DNA from: JAUNSR01 sp036655355
GTDB taxonomy: Bacteria > Bacteroidota > Bacteroidia > Bacteroidales > JAUNSR01
Direction: 5' to 3'
Length of the DNA: 64,000 bases
Assembly: GCA_036655355.1 (NCBI GenBank)
Contig: JAVVQG010000011.1
Coordinates: 62,001-126,000, forward strand
Shown: one piece after another, positions 26,366 through 34,983 of the stretch
Numbering within the stretch: the first letter of the stretch is position 1
Layout: each line of letters begins with the position of its first letter
Made by a program: the position numbers and the translations under genes
The notes under the pieces: model-generated
Told to the model about the DNA's origin: nothing
The model's database searches: none
Seen by the model: the letters and a program-made list of their open reading frames with translations, nothing else

Positions 26366-26638
26366 ATGACGAAAGCAGACATTGTAAACGAGATTTCAAA
26401 AAATTCAGGTATCGACAAGGCAACAGTTCTTGAAAGTATCGAGCAGTTCATGAATTGTGTGAAAGCATCGTTAGCAAAAGGCGAGAATGTATATTTGAGA
26501 GGATTCGGAAGCTTTATCGTTAAAGAAAGAGCTCAGAAGACAGCTCGTAACATTTCTAAGAATACGACTATCATTATCCCGGCTCACAACATCCCGGCCT
26601 TCAAGCCTGCAAAAACATTCATGCAAGAAGTAAAATAA
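26366..26638 (+). CDS. HU-family DNA-binding protein
   Basis: A 90-residue histone-like protein. MTKADIVNEISKNSGIDKATV is the dimerisation part, and VYLRGFGSFIVKERAQKTARN matches the HU/IHF signature, with the DNA-binding arms ending IPAHNIPAFKPAKTF. The arm has NIPAFKP rather than the common KVPAFKP, as in other Bacteroidota. Probably a nucleoid protein that bends DNA. The bS22-like gene begins 36 bases downstream, and they are likely one transcript. Confidence 0.93.
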   Translation: MTKADIVNEISKNSGIDKATVLESIEQFMNCVKASLAKGENVYLRGFGSFIVKERAQKTARNISKNTTIIIPAHNIPAFKPAKTFMQEVK

Positions 26639-26674
26639 GTTATCCATAGTATTAATCTTTAAAACGCATACGCC

Positions 26675-26764
26675 ATGCCAAGCGGAAAGAAACGTAAACG
26701 TCACAAAATGAGTACGCACAAGCGTAAAAAAAGACTAAGAAAGAACAGACATAAAAAACACTAA
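26675..26764 (+). CDS. 29-residue bS22-like (AURKAIP1/COX24-type) ribosomal protein
   Basis: A very short gene: MPSGKKRKRHKMSTHKRKKR begins the 29-residue product, which has 18 Lys/Arg/His-type basic residues. The KRxKHKMxxHKxKKR pattern is that of the AURKAIP1/COX24 family, known as a small protein of the 30S subunit (bS22) in some bacteria. It lies 36 bases after HU on the same strand. Too short to be found by most gene callers with length limits. The ribosomal role is from the family, not tested for this organism. Confidence 0.75.
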   Translation: MPSGKKRKRHKMSTHKRKKRLRKNRHKKH

Positions 26765-26793
26765 TTAGTGTCTGTACTTTAAGTCTCACAACA

Positions 26794-26838
26794 ACAAAGA
26801 ACAAACTTAGGATGTTATTGATTAAGTTTGTTCTTTGT
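26794..26838 (+). promoter_or_regulatory. Long hairpin between the bS22-like gene and RNase G
   Basis: A perfect 16-bp stem (26794-26809 with 26823-26838, 13-base loop) with no T run after it, ending 39 bases ahead of the RNase G start. It could be a cleavage or processing site in a shared transcript, or an element through which RNase G acts on its own mRNA. A 12-bp palindrome CACTAATTAGTG (26759-26770) lies at the preceding stop codon. Confidence 0.5.
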
Positions 26839-26877
26839 GCATTAAACCATTTATAAATCCACAAAAACTTAACGAAA

Positions 26878-28449
26878 GTGACAAGCGAACTCGTAGTTGA
26901 CGTGCAACCCAAAGAGATTGCCATCGCTGTCCTCGAAGACAAAAAACTCGTTGAGTTTCAAAAAGAGGGCCGCAACATCTCGTTCTCGGTTGGGGACATC
27001 TACCTGGGCAAAGTTAAAAAACTGATGCCCGGCTTGAATGCTGCATTTGTGGATGTTGGTTACGAAAAGGATGCTTTTCTTCATTATCTGGATCTGGGCC
27101 CACAGTTCAATTCAGAAGCTAAGTTTGTAAAGCAACAGTTATCCGACCGAAAACGCCAGATGAGTATTTCAAAGGCCTCTATTCAACCGGATATCGACAA
27201 AGACGGTACCATTTCCGACATCCTTAAAGTAGGACAGGAAATTCTGGTACAAATCACAAAAGAACCTATCTCATCGAAAGGTCCGCGTCTGACCGCCGAA
27301 ATCTCCTTTGCTGGACGCTACATTGTATTAATCCCCTTCTCAGACAAAGTTTCAATCTCCCAAAAGATTAAATCAAACGAAGAGAAAGCCCGATTAAAAC
27401 AGCTCCTTCAAAGTATCAAGCCAAAGAATTTCGGTGTAATCGTCAGAACTTCTGCCGAAGGGAAGCGGGTGGCTGAGCTCGATAATGAGCTGAGAACACT
27501 CGTACAATGCTGGGAAGACAGTCTTGCAAAATTGCAAAAAGCCAAAACGCCGTCACTCATTTTTGAGGAAACCGGGCGTACGGTAGCTTTATTGCGCGAC
27601 ATATTCAACCCGTCATTCCAAAATATCTGGGTGAACGATGAAACCACCTACCAGCAAATCAAGAGTTATGTGAGCCTAATCGCTCCTGACCGTGCTGATA
27701 TCGTAAAATATTATACTGGCGAACTACCTATCTATGATAATTTCGCCATTACCAAACAAATCAAATCATCGTTCGGCAAAACAGTTTCTTTCAAAAGCGG
27801 TGCTTATCTTATCATCGAACACACCGAAGCGCTTCACGTCATCGACGTAAATAGCGGGAACCGTTCGAAATCGACCTCAGGTCAGGAGAATAACGCTTTA
27901 GAAGTGAACCTTTCAGCCGCAGAAGAGATTTCTCGTCAGCTTCGCCTTCGTGATATGGGCGGTATAATCGTAATCGACTATATCGACATGCAGGAACCGG
28001 AGAACCGACAAAAACTATTTGACAAGGTTCGTGAGCTGATGGCTCGCGACAGGGCAAAGCACAACATTTTACCTTTGAGTAAATTCGGACTGATGCAGAT
28101 TACCCGTCAAAGGGTACGTCCTGCCATGGACGTGGATACCACAGAAGAGTGTCCGGTTTGTTATGGGAAAGGTGCTACGCAACCCTCTATTTTACTTCCC
28201 GATCGTCTTGAGGATAAAATAGATTATCTGGTCAACAAACTTAAAGTGAAGAGATTCACCCTGCACGTACATCCATTCGTTGCAGCTTTCATCAATGAGG
28301 GACTTTACTCCCTCGGAATGAAATGGAAACTGAAATACGGTTTCGGATTTAAAATTATCCCCGATCAATCGCTGGCGATGACACAATATCGCTTCTTTGA
28401 TAAGGATAAGAACGAAATCGATATGAAAGAAGAGATTGAAATCAAGTAA
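26878..28449 (+). CDS. rng: Ribonuclease G/E family endoribonuclease
   Basis: An RNase G-like enzyme of 523 residues for rRNA and mRNA processing. It has the S1 domain (SVGDIYLGKVKKLMPGLNAAFVD within residues ~38-125), the catalytic aspartates in VIDVNSG and GGIIVIDYIDM, and the zinc-link cysteines CPVCYGKG. It lacks the long C-terminal scaffold of RNase E. The start is the GTG at 26878, as the frame opens there and the sequence VTSELVVDVQPKEI is the usual N-terminus. A hairpin precedes it and a terminator follows. Confidence 0.92.
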   Translation: MTSELVVDVQPKEIAIAVLEDKKLVEFQKEGRNISFSVGDIYLGKVKKLMPGLNAAFVDVGYEKDAFLHYLDLGPQFNSEAKFVKQQLSDRKRQMSISKASIQPDIDKDGTISDILKVGQEILVQITKEPISSKGPRLTAEISFAGRYIVLIPFSDKVSISQKIKSNEEKARLKQLLQSIKPKNFGVIVRTSAEGKRVAELDNELRTLVQCWEDSLAKLQKAKTPSLIFEETGRTVALLRDIFNPSFQNIWVNDETTYQQIKSYVSLIAPDRADIVKYYTGELPIYDNFAITKQIKSSFGKTVSFKSGAYLIIEHTEALHVIDVNSGNRSKSTSGQENNALEVNLSAAEEISRQLRLRDMGGIIVIDYIDMQEPENRQKLFDKVRELMARDRAKHNILPLSKFGLMQITRQRVRPAMDVDTTEECPVCYGKGATQPSILLPDRLEDKIDYLVNKLKVKRFTLHVHPFVAAFINEGLYSLGMKWKLKYGFGFKIIPDQSLAMTQYRFFDKDKNEIDMKEEIEIK

Positions 28450-28471
28450 TCCTTGATTCACCAAAAGATTT

Positions 28472-28505
28472 AAGGTCCGGCCCGTTGGTCGGACCTTTTT
28501 TTATT
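28472..28505 (+). terminator. Terminator of rng
   Basis: An 8-bp stem AAGGTCCG / CGGACCTT (28472-28479 with 28490-28497) followed by a T run. Confidence 0.9.
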
Positions 28506-28555
28506 ACAGCTATTAACGTAAAACTGTTCTCTTCCTAAAAAACATTTACGCCGGA

Positions 28556-28981
28556 ATGGAGTCAAAACCTTATTTCTCCCATTTTGTTCTATCTGTAGTA
28601 TTTATTCTAATCACTACAATCATGGTAAAAGAACTTGATGATAAACTCTTCCGTCAACTGATCTTTGATTATTCACAGGGTGACAATGCTCCTTTATTGG
28701 TGAAAGGAAATACAATCGTAGAATTTTACGTAACCTGGTGCCCTCATTGCCAAGCGATGATGCCACGCTATGAAAAGGTGAGCGAGATGTTTCCGGATGT
28801 ACTCTGCACCCGTGTCGAAATGGAGAAATACCCCGAACTGGCCAAAATGTTCAAAGTGGATAGTTTTCCAACTTTTATCTTTATCAGTCCGGATGGAAAA
28901 ATGGAAAAATGGGTAGGCGAATTGCCAGTGGAGGAATTGGCGAATCTTGTTACAAAAGCATTCGGGATTCAGCCGAAATAG
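28556..28981 (+). CDS. Thioredoxin-like protein
   Basis: A thioredoxin-fold protein of 141 residues. The active site is TWCPHC and the cis-proline loop is DSFPTFIFISPDG. WCPHC departs from the WCGPC of housekeeping thioredoxins and is closer to disulfide reductases/isomerases. The N-terminal 22 residues include a short hydrophobic stretch (FVLSVVFILITTI) that could anchor or export the protein; if translation starts at the ATG at 28622 instead, it is cytoplasmic. The gene stands alone between two terminators. Confidence 0.8.
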   Translation: MESKPYFSHFVLSVVFILITTIMVKELDDKLFRQLIFDYSQGDNAPLLVKGNTIVEFYVTWCPHCQAMMPRYEKVSEMFPDVLCTRVEMEKYPELAKMFKVDSFPTFIFISPDGKMEKWVGELPVEELANLVTKAFGIQPK

Positions 28982-29006
28982 TTACATAGCTAATAATTAG
29001 GTTCAT

Positions 29007-29042
29007 AAAAGGGCAGTCTTTCATACAGGCTGTCCTTTTATC
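29007..29042 (+). terminator. Terminator after the thioredoxin-like gene
   Basis: AAAAGGGCAG (29007-29016) pairs with CTGTCCTTTT (29030-29039) with one G-T wobble; the right arm supplies the T run. Confidence 0.8.
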
Positions 29043-29069
29043 TTTCTACCCATTCCATCCTTCATCACA

Positions 29070-29138
29070 ATGTAACTCTTTTGTATAAGCTTCTTAAAAG
29101 TTCCTTCGTCATGTTGTAATACAAATGATTCATCTTTG
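29070..29138 (+). promoter_or_regulatory. Candidate Pho-type promoter of the propeller-porin operon
   Basis: ATGTAAC (29070-29076), TTGTATA (29081-29087) and TTGTAAT (29114-29120) lie in one 11-bp register (offsets 11 and 33). The last ends exactly 10 bases before CATCTTTG (29131-29138). The same distance, repeat and -7-like box (CACCTTTG) occur ahead of the phosphatase-SusCD operon at 9114-9193. The downstream porin belongs to the OprO/OprP type, which fits phosphate-starvation control. PhoB binding is inferred from geometry. Confidence 0.5.
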
Positions 29139-29165
29139 CAACAGAAAAAATTAACCAAACCACCT

Positions 29166-30053
29166 ATGAATCGTTACAGTTTTAATTGCTTATTTTTCCT
29201 TTTATCAATCGCATTTTTGAATCTCTTTTCTCCTCTTCAAGCACAACATCTGGCTCGTTCCGGAAACGACTACCGTCTTGCGAAAATCCTGACCGTTGAA
29301 GGTCGCCAAGGTATCGCCGCTGATCAGGACTTCTATTATGTAAGCAGTAGCACCGCTCTTTACAAGTATGACAAAAAAGGGAATCTGATTAAGAAAAACG
29401 AGGTGCCGTTTAAAGATCTGGCTAAAAAAGCAAATCATTTCGGAGACATCGACGTGTTTAATAACGAAATCTATACCGGAATCGAATGGTTCGTTGACGG
29501 CGTTGGAAAAGATATCCAGATTGCAGTTTACGATGCTAAGACATTGGAGTTGAAACGCTCATTGGACTTCGATCCCACTTCCGGACAGGTGGAAGTAAGT
29601 GGTATCAGCATCGACAAAGAGCGCAACATGGCCTGGATGACGGATTGGGTAGACGGGAAATACATTTACCGCTACGACCTAAGTACCGGTAAGTTTGCCG
29701 GTAAAGTACACCTTCGCCCGATTCCGCAGTACCAGCAGGGAATCTTCTGTGTGGATGGCAAAGTATTGATTACAGCGGACGACGGAGATGCCGATTTCCA
29801 CGAAAGCGATAACATCTACGTGGCTGACGTGACCGATCTTGGTAAAACAGCTGCTGAAATTTCATTGTTCAAAACGTGCAACGAGTTCATCCGTGCGGGC
29901 GAAATCGAAGGGTTGTGTATCGATCCGGCTAACGACGACCTATTGGTATTGACCAATCGTGGTTCACGCATCGTGTTGGGAATGGTAAAAGGCTTCTACG
30001 AAGGATACACCAAAGAACTTCACGAATTATACATCTACGAGCGCGTAAAATAA
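29166..30053 (+). CDS. Exported beta-propeller protein
   Basis: A secreted protein of 295 residues with a signal peptide (hydrophobic 5-19, ends SPLQAQ). The rest is repetitive beta-type sequence (DFYYVSSSTALYKYDKKGN, GISIDKERNMAWMTDWVDGK, EIEGLCIDPANDDLLVLTNR) resembling SMP-30/esterase-like propellers, a fold that also includes some phytase-like esterases. The exact family and activity are uncertain. The start at 29166 (MNRYSFNC) follows the predicted -7 box; the open frame from 29136 overlaps that box and is rejected. The porin gene lies 61 bases downstream, so the two form one operon. Confidence 0.75.
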   Translation: MNRYSFNCLFFLLSIAFLNLFSPLQAQHLARSGNDYRLAKILTVEGRQGIAADQDFYYVSSSTALYKYDKKGNLIKKNEVPFKDLAKKANHFGDIDVFNNEIYTGIEWFVDGVGKDIQIAVYDAKTLELKRSLDFDPTSGQVEVSGISIDKERNMAWMTDWVDGKYIYRYDLSTGKFAGKVHLRPIPQYQQGIFCVDGKVLITADDGDADFHESDNIYVADVTDLGKTAAEISLFKTCNEFIRAGEIEGLCIDPANDDLLVLTNRGSRIVLGMVKGFYEGYTKELHELYIYERVK

Positions 30054-30114
30054 ATGCGCCTCACTCCCTTCATTCATCACATCTCACCTTATTTAACCCC
30101 CTTTTCACCCTGCT

Positions 30115-31245
30115 ATGAAGAAGTTTTTCTTTGTAATCGCTGCCTTATTGGCTTTTAATACGACGCAATCAAATGCGGTAAACAATGCGGAAGCTCCCAA
30201 AGAGGAGAACCGTGTGGCTCTTGCGCTGAACAAATTCAAACCAAATATTAAAATCGGAGCCGGTACAATCATCCAAACCGTCTACCAACAATCGCACGAC
30301 GGCGGCTATCAGTTCGAACCCGCTATGCTAAAGGTAGGGTTCCTGCATTTCGACATGCAGGTATCTGAAAAACTCTTCACTTCTGTATCGTGGGCCTACC
30401 ATTCGGGCAAACTATCGGATGCATTTATCCGCTACACATTCAACGATTATGTTGCCCTTCAGGTGGGACGATTCAAAGGAGCCGGAACTCGGGCGGGACA
30501 CATGACTTCGCTCTACGACGCTGATTTCTGTGATTTTACCTACACTTCTGAAAACATGACGGCGGCATTGGGCTCCGGTGATTTCAGACATTACGGAATC
30601 GACCTGGCGGGACGAGCTAAATTTATCGCTTACAAGTTCACCCTACACAACGGCTTGTCGGAACGTACGCGCTATTTCGCAGGAACGAATGACGGACCCG
30701 CTACCAAGAACAACGGATTCTCATTCAAAAACTGGGATGCGGCTGTCTCTTTCTTCCCGGCTCAGAATGTGGAATTCGGGGGACATGTGGGTAGCATCAA
30801 CAGACCCGGAACCGGAAAAGAGGCTTTTTATAAATACTCGGCCTTCGCCTATTATATCAAACCTGACAAATATAAGTTCAAAGCCGATTTCGGAGCCTAT
30901 ACCGAACCCGTGTTCGATAAGAAACCGGAAGATTCGGACTTCTCGCTGCACGACTACACGGCAGTCAACAAGTTGGGATTCTCTTTTCTGGCTGGTGTGA
31001 ACATCACGTCACGCATCGAACCGGTATTCAGATACGAACATTTCAATCACGGAGACCGTCTCAAATCGGGATTGAATTACGAGGCACTAAACATGTATAC
31101 CATGGGAGCAAACTTTTACCTGTTCCCGAAGAGTAAGCGTACAGCCAAAATCTCTCTTTTCTATCAGATACGCGATGAGAAAAGAGGCGAGAAACTATCC
31201 AACGATTGGTTAGGCATCTCATACCAAGTCTTTTTCATGAGATAA
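30115..31245 (+). CDS. Phosphate-selective porin O/P-like outer-membrane channel
   Basis: An outer-membrane beta-barrel of 376 residues: signal peptide (MKKFFFVIAALLAF...), then alternating beta strands (PAMLKVGFLHFDMQVSEKLF, DAFIRYTFNDYVALQVGRFK) in the pattern of Pfam Porin_O_P, and a terminal aromatic strand WLGISYQVFF. OprO and OprP of Pseudomonas take up polyphosphate and phosphate; the family in Bacteroidota is broader, so selectivity is not assured. The upstream Pho-like promoter supports phosphate. Last gene of its operon; terminator follows. Confidence 0.82.
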   Translation: MKKFFFVIAALLAFNTTQSNAVNNAEAPKEENRVALALNKFKPNIKIGAGTIIQTVYQQSHDGGYQFEPAMLKVGFLHFDMQVSEKLFTSVSWAYHSGKLSDAFIRYTFNDYVALQVGRFKGAGTRAGHMTSLYDADFCDFTYTSENMTAALGSGDFRHYGIDLAGRAKFIAYKFTLHNGLSERTRYFAGTNDGPATKNNGFSFKNWDAAVSFFPAQNVEFGGHVGSINRPGTGKEAFYKYSAFAYYIKPDKYKFKADFGAYTEPVFDKKPEDSDFSLHDYTAVNKLGFSFLAGVNITSRIEPVFRYEHFNHGDRLKSGLNYEALNMYTMGANFYLFPKSKRTAKISLFYQIRDEKRGEKLSNDWLGISYQVFFMR

Positions 31246-31262
31246 ATAAATAAAAAGAAAGA

Positions 31263-31312
31263 AGCGGTTCTGTTCGGGATAAACCCCGTTGCAGAACCGC
31301 TTTCTTATTTTT
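31263..31312. terminator. Bidirectional terminator, porin / ogt
   Basis: AGCGGTTCTG (31263-31272) pairs with CAGAACCGCT (31292-31301). T-rich sequence follows on the plus strand and A-rich sequence precedes, so it can serve both convergent genes; it overlaps the last codons of ogt. Confidence 0.8.
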
Positions 31313-31769
31313 TGTTTTCCAAATCAAGCAACCGCGCTTTCACCTCCAATCCCGCCGCATAACCGACCAAATCGCCCGAAGCGCCCACCACCCGATGGCA
31401 AGGAATTACAAATAGAATGGGATTCTTGTTGTTCGCCATTCCCACAGCGCGACAAGCTCGCGGATTCCCAATCTTACATGCGATCTGACTGTAACTGCAT
31501 CGCTCCCCATACGGAATCTCCAGCAAAGCATCCCAAACCGTTTTCTGAAATGCCGTTCCGGCAGGAGCAAGCGGTAGGTCAAAGAAGATTCGCGAACCTT
31601 CGAAATAGTCGCGGAGTTGTTTCCATGCCTCCAGAATCAAAGGGGTTTCCTCATAAATTCCATTCGGCAGCTCCTCTTCACGAAGATAAATCTCCACAAT
31701 CGCTTCGGTTGTCGCTACGATGCGTAATCGACCGAAAGGAGAGTCATATAGGTAGTTGTAATACATCAT
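31305..31769 (-). CDS. ogt: Methylated-DNA-protein cysteine methyltransferase
   Basis: A suicide repair protein that takes alkyl groups from O6-alkylguanine. The 154 residues include the helix-turn-helix region (GERCSYSQIACKIGNPRACRAVG) and the active site IPCHRVVGASGDLVGYAAG. It lacks an Ada regulatory domain, so it is the Ogt/MGMT single-domain form. The start overlaps the end of the phosphatase gene by four bases. Confidence 0.93.
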   Translation of the reverse strand: MMYYNYLYDSPFGRLRIVATTEAIVEIYLREEELPNGIYEETPLILEAWKQLRDYFEGSRIFFDLPLAPAGTAFQKTVWDALLEIPYGERCSYSQIACKIGNPRACRAVGMANNKNPILFVIPCHRVVGASGDLVGYAAGLEVKARLLDLENKK

Positions 31770-32239
31770 TTTCTTCGGATCAATTCCTCGAGCAGTCCTT
31801 TACAGGCATCCTCCAGGATATCCAATACCAACTCAAAGCCATCCGCACCGGAATAGTACGGATCGGGCACATGGTCGTGCATCAGGTTATCGCTGAACTC
31901 CACCATACGCCGGATCTTGGCCTGCGACTCCAAATCGGGAGCCAGTTCCATCAGATCATGATAATTACGATCGTCCATCGCGATGATTAAATCAAAGGTC
32001 TCGAAATCGACACGCTTTACCTGACGAGAACGATGCGTCAATTCATACCCGCGTTTACGGGCATGCGCCCGCATTCTCGAATCGGGCAATTCTCCCTGAT
32101 GTCCACCATAGGTTCCGGCAGAATCAACCGAGATGCAGCTCGTCATTTTTCGGTCGTCGATCAGTTTTTCCATAATCCCCTGGGCGGAAGGGGAACGACA
32201 GATGTTGCCCAAACACACAAATAATAATTTCGTATCCAT
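31766..32239 (-). CDS. Low-molecular-weight protein tyrosine phosphatase
   Basis: A 157-residue phosphatase. The P-loop LFVCLGNICRSPSA holds the catalytic cysteine (residue 9) and arginine, and DPYY near residue 127 contains the catalytic acid. Such enzymes regulate capsule tyrosine kinases (Wzb/Wzc) or act as arsenate reductases; neither a kinase nor an ars gene is nearby, so the substrate is open. It is translationally coupled to ogt. Confidence 0.9.
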   Translation of the reverse strand: MDTKLLFVCLGNICRSPSAQGIMEKLIDDRKMTSCISVDSAGTYGGHQGELPDSRMRAHARKRGYELTHRSRQVKRVDFETFDLIIAMDDRNYHDLMELAPDLESQAKIRRMVEFSDNLMHDHVPDPYYSGADGFELVLDILEDACKGLLEELIRRK

Positions 32240-32309
32240 TCAATAAATAATATAGTTTCGCAATCCCCGGCAACCCGCCTTATCAACACGAAGCGGATCG
32301 GGCTGCCTT

Positions 32310-34799
32310 TTAAATCGGATCGACATCATAATAAAAGATCAATGACTTGAATCGCTCATCGCCCATCATCTCATTTCGAGACGCAAGCAGAATCTCCTTG
32401 GCCTGAACTACGGATGCGGAAAGTTCCACCTTCAATACGATCTTACGTATATACAGCGATTGGATTCGGGCTACGGGCGGGTTGTCCGGTCCGAGAATCC
32501 GGTCGCCGAAAATGGTACGCAACCTGTCGGCATACACTTTTGAGACATCGTCCAGCGTACGCTGATCACGATGCTTCATATAGATATAAATCAGTCGGTA
32601 GAAGGGCGGATATCGGAATAACTTCCGTTCCTGAAGCTGAGCGTTGTACATCCCCGTATAATCGTTGGCGATCACCTGACGGATCAGCGGATGCGAGGGA
32701 TCTGAAGTTTGCAGAATCACCTCTCCCTGCTTGTTTTTTCGTCCCGCTCGCCCCGATACCTGCGCCATCATCTGATACGCCCGTTCGTGAGAACGGAAAT
32801 CGGGATAGTTCATCATGGTGTCTGCATTGAGAATGCCCACTACACTCACATGATCAAAATCGAGCCCTTTCGAAATCATCTGCGTCCCGACCAACACATT
32901 GGTTTTCTGCTGTTGAAAGCCATGAATGATATTTTCGTACGCTTTTTTGGTTCGAGTCGTGTCCAAATCCATTCGTGCCACACTGGCTTCCGGGAAAATC
33001 GTATTGATCTCCTCCTCGATCTTCTCCGTTCCGAATCCACGAGCGCTTAGGGCCGGGTTTCCACAGGCGGGACAAGTATTGGGGACCGGAATCGTATAGC
33101 CGCAATAATGACAGGTAAGCTCGTTACGGTATTTGTGATAGGTCAGACTCACGTCGCAGTTCTGGCACTTCGGTACCCAGGCACAGAGCGAGCACTCCAC
33201 CATAGGAGCGAATCCGCGTCGGTTTTGAAACAAGATCACCTGCTCCTTATTGGCAAGCGTCGTATGAATCTTTTCGGCCAACAGCGGAGAAAAATGAGAG
33301 ATCATCCGCTTCTTACGCTTCAGTTCCCGGATATCCACGGCCTCGATATTAGGCAATGCGAGATCTTCGTGACGGGCATTCAGCTCCACCAATCCGTATT
33401 TACCGCTTTGCGCATTGAAATAGGTCTCGATAGCGGGAGTAGCCGTTCCGAGCAACGCTTTCGCACCGTGCATGGAAGCCAGAACCAGCGCGGCATTTCG
33501 ACCGTGATAACGGGGTGCCGGATCTTGCTGTTTATAGGTAGCCTCGTGCTCCTCATCCACAATAACCAATCCCAGATCACGAAAAGGAAGGAAAACGGAA
33601 GAGCGCACACCAAGCACGATCTTTATCTTATCCCCTTTTAACAGATCATTCCAGATCTCCACACGCTCGTTGTCGGAGAACTTAGAGTGATAAACCGCGA
33701 GCTGTTTCCCGAATACACGCTGCAAACGGGTGGTCAATTGAGTGGTCAATGCGATTTCGGGCACCAGGAACAAAACCTGCCGACCCTGTGCGATCACCTC
33801 GCGCATGAGGTGGATATACACTTCGGTTTTTCCGCTCGAGGTCACACCGTGCAACAGGGTAACCTCTTTCTCCTTAAACGATTGTAAAATTGAAGCGAGT
33901 GCTTCCCGTTGATTCTCATTGAGTTCATACACCTCTTCGGTCTGAATCTCCCGCTGATCCATACGCGAAATCTCTTTCTTGTACACCTCCATGATCCCTT
34001 TGTCTGCCAATCCCTTGAGCACTGCGGCCGTAACATCGGCTTTTTCAAGCAACTCTTTTTTACTCACTTCACCCACGGCACCCCGTTGCATGAAATGAGA
34101 CAGTTCCATGTATTTCATTAAAAGAGAAAGCTGTTTCTTCGATCGGGAAAGCTCATCGAAGAGGCTTCGCAACCGATCCTGATCCTCTTTATCGATCAGA
34201 AGACGTACATACGACTCCTGTTTGGGGCGATAAGCTTTCTTCATCTCTTCGGAGATTACAATCGCCTGTTTGTCGATCAGCGCTTTCACCACCGGTAACA
34301 GGTTACGGATCTGCGTAGCCTTCTCGAGGTCGGCCACAGAGATCCGCTCCTTATCCCCAAAGGCGTGCATCACCTTCAATTCGCGCTCCTTCAAAGGTTG
34401 TTCGGTACTCTCTTCATATTCATCGTTGAGCGAAACAATCGTTTCACTCTCCAATTTCAGTCCCGACGGAATCGCCGCCTTATACACCTCCCCCACGCTA
34501 CACAGGTAATAATTACTCAGCCACTCCCAGAATTTCAGTTGCGGATGACGCAGAATCGGTTCCGCATCCAGCAGTGCGTAAATATCCTTCAGCTCATACT
34601 CGGCAGGCTTGATGTTGTGTAACGACACCACGATGGCCGTGTAATATTTCTTTCGTCCGAAAGGTACGATCACCCTCGAACCGGGACGCACCGAATCGAG
34701 CATCTCCGGAGGGATGACATAAGTAAAATAGCGTTGTACCGGTAACGGTAAAATCACATCAGCGTATTGAGTCACAGGAATATCTTTTGATTTATACAA
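32310..34799 (-). CDS. priA: Primosomal protein N' (PriA helicase)
   Basis: The replication-restart helicase, 829 residues. N-terminal 3'-DNA-binding domain (YADVILPLPVQRYFTYVIP), Walker A GVTSSGKTEVY, DEEH box in VIVDEEHEATYKQ, the paired zinc-binding cysteines (CSLCAWVPKCQNCDVSL and CHYCGYTIPVPNTCPACGN) and the C-terminal helicase lobe (GTQMISKGLDFDHV) are all present. Its length is typical for Bacteroidota. It has its own -7 box at 34831-34838 and no co-transcribed neighbour. Confidence 0.95.
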   Translation of the reverse strand: MYKSKDIPVTQYADVILPLPVQRYFTYVIPPEMLDSVRPGSRVIVPFGRKKYYTAIVVSLHNIKPAEYELKDIYALLDAEPILRHPQLKFWEWLSNYYLCSVGEVYKAAIPSGLKLESETIVSLNDEYEESTEQPLKERELKVMHAFGDKERISVADLEKATQIRNLLPVVKALIDKQAIVISEEMKKAYRPKQESYVRLLIDKEDQDRLRSLFDELSRSKKQLSLLMKYMELSHFMQRGAVGEVSKKELLEKADVTAAVLKGLADKGIMEVYKKEISRMDQREIQTEEVYELNENQREALASILQSFKEKEVTLLHGVTSSGKTEVYIHLMREVIAQGRQVLFLVPEIALTTQLTTRLQRVFGKQLAVYHSKFSDNERVEIWNDLLKGDKIKIVLGVRSSVFLPFRDLGLVIVDEEHEATYKQQDPAPRYHGRNAALVLASMHGAKALLGTATPAIETYFNAQSGKYGLVELNARHEDLALPNIEAVDIRELKRKKRMISHFSPLLAEKIHTTLANKEQVILFQNRRGFAPMVECSLCAWVPKCQNCDVSLTYHKYRNELTCHYCGYTIPVPNTCPACGNPALSARGFGTEKIEEEINTIFPEASVARMDLDTTRTKKAYENIIHGFQQQKTNVLVGTQMISKGLDFDHVSVVGILNADTMMNYPDFRSHERAYQMMAQVSGRAGRKNKQGEVILQTSDPSHPLIRQVIANDYTGMYNAQLQERKLFRYPPFYRLIYIYMKHRDQRTLDDVSKVYADRLRTIFGDRILGPDNPPVARIQSLYIRKIVLKVELSASVVQAKEILLASRNEMMGDERFKSLIFYYDVDPI

Positions 34800-34830
34800 A
34801 CTTACACAAGAATAGATGATTTCTTTATAA

Positions 34831-34838
34831 CAAAGATA
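34831..34838 (-). promoter_or_regulatory. -7 box of priA
   Basis: TATCTTTG on the minus strand, 32 bases ahead of the priA start. TTTC, one mismatch from TTTG, lies about 19 bases further upstream. Confidence 0.5.
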
Positions 34839-34923
34839 ACCGAATTAAAGTTACTACGAAATTACCCGAAGATACCGAATAAGGAGAGACGGACGGTTTC
34901 TTGCGATGCTGCAATCGGGACAG

Positions 34924-34961
34924 AAAAAAGGCGGGAAAAGAAGCTTTCTCCTTTTCCCGCC
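34924..34961 (-). terminator. Terminator of the outer-membrane protein gene
   Basis: GGCGGGAAAAG (34930-34940) pairs with CTTTTCCCGCC (34951-34961). On the minus strand the hairpin runs into six T residues. Confidence 0.85.
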
Positions 34962-34983
34962 CGATTTTGTTGCCAACGCCCGA

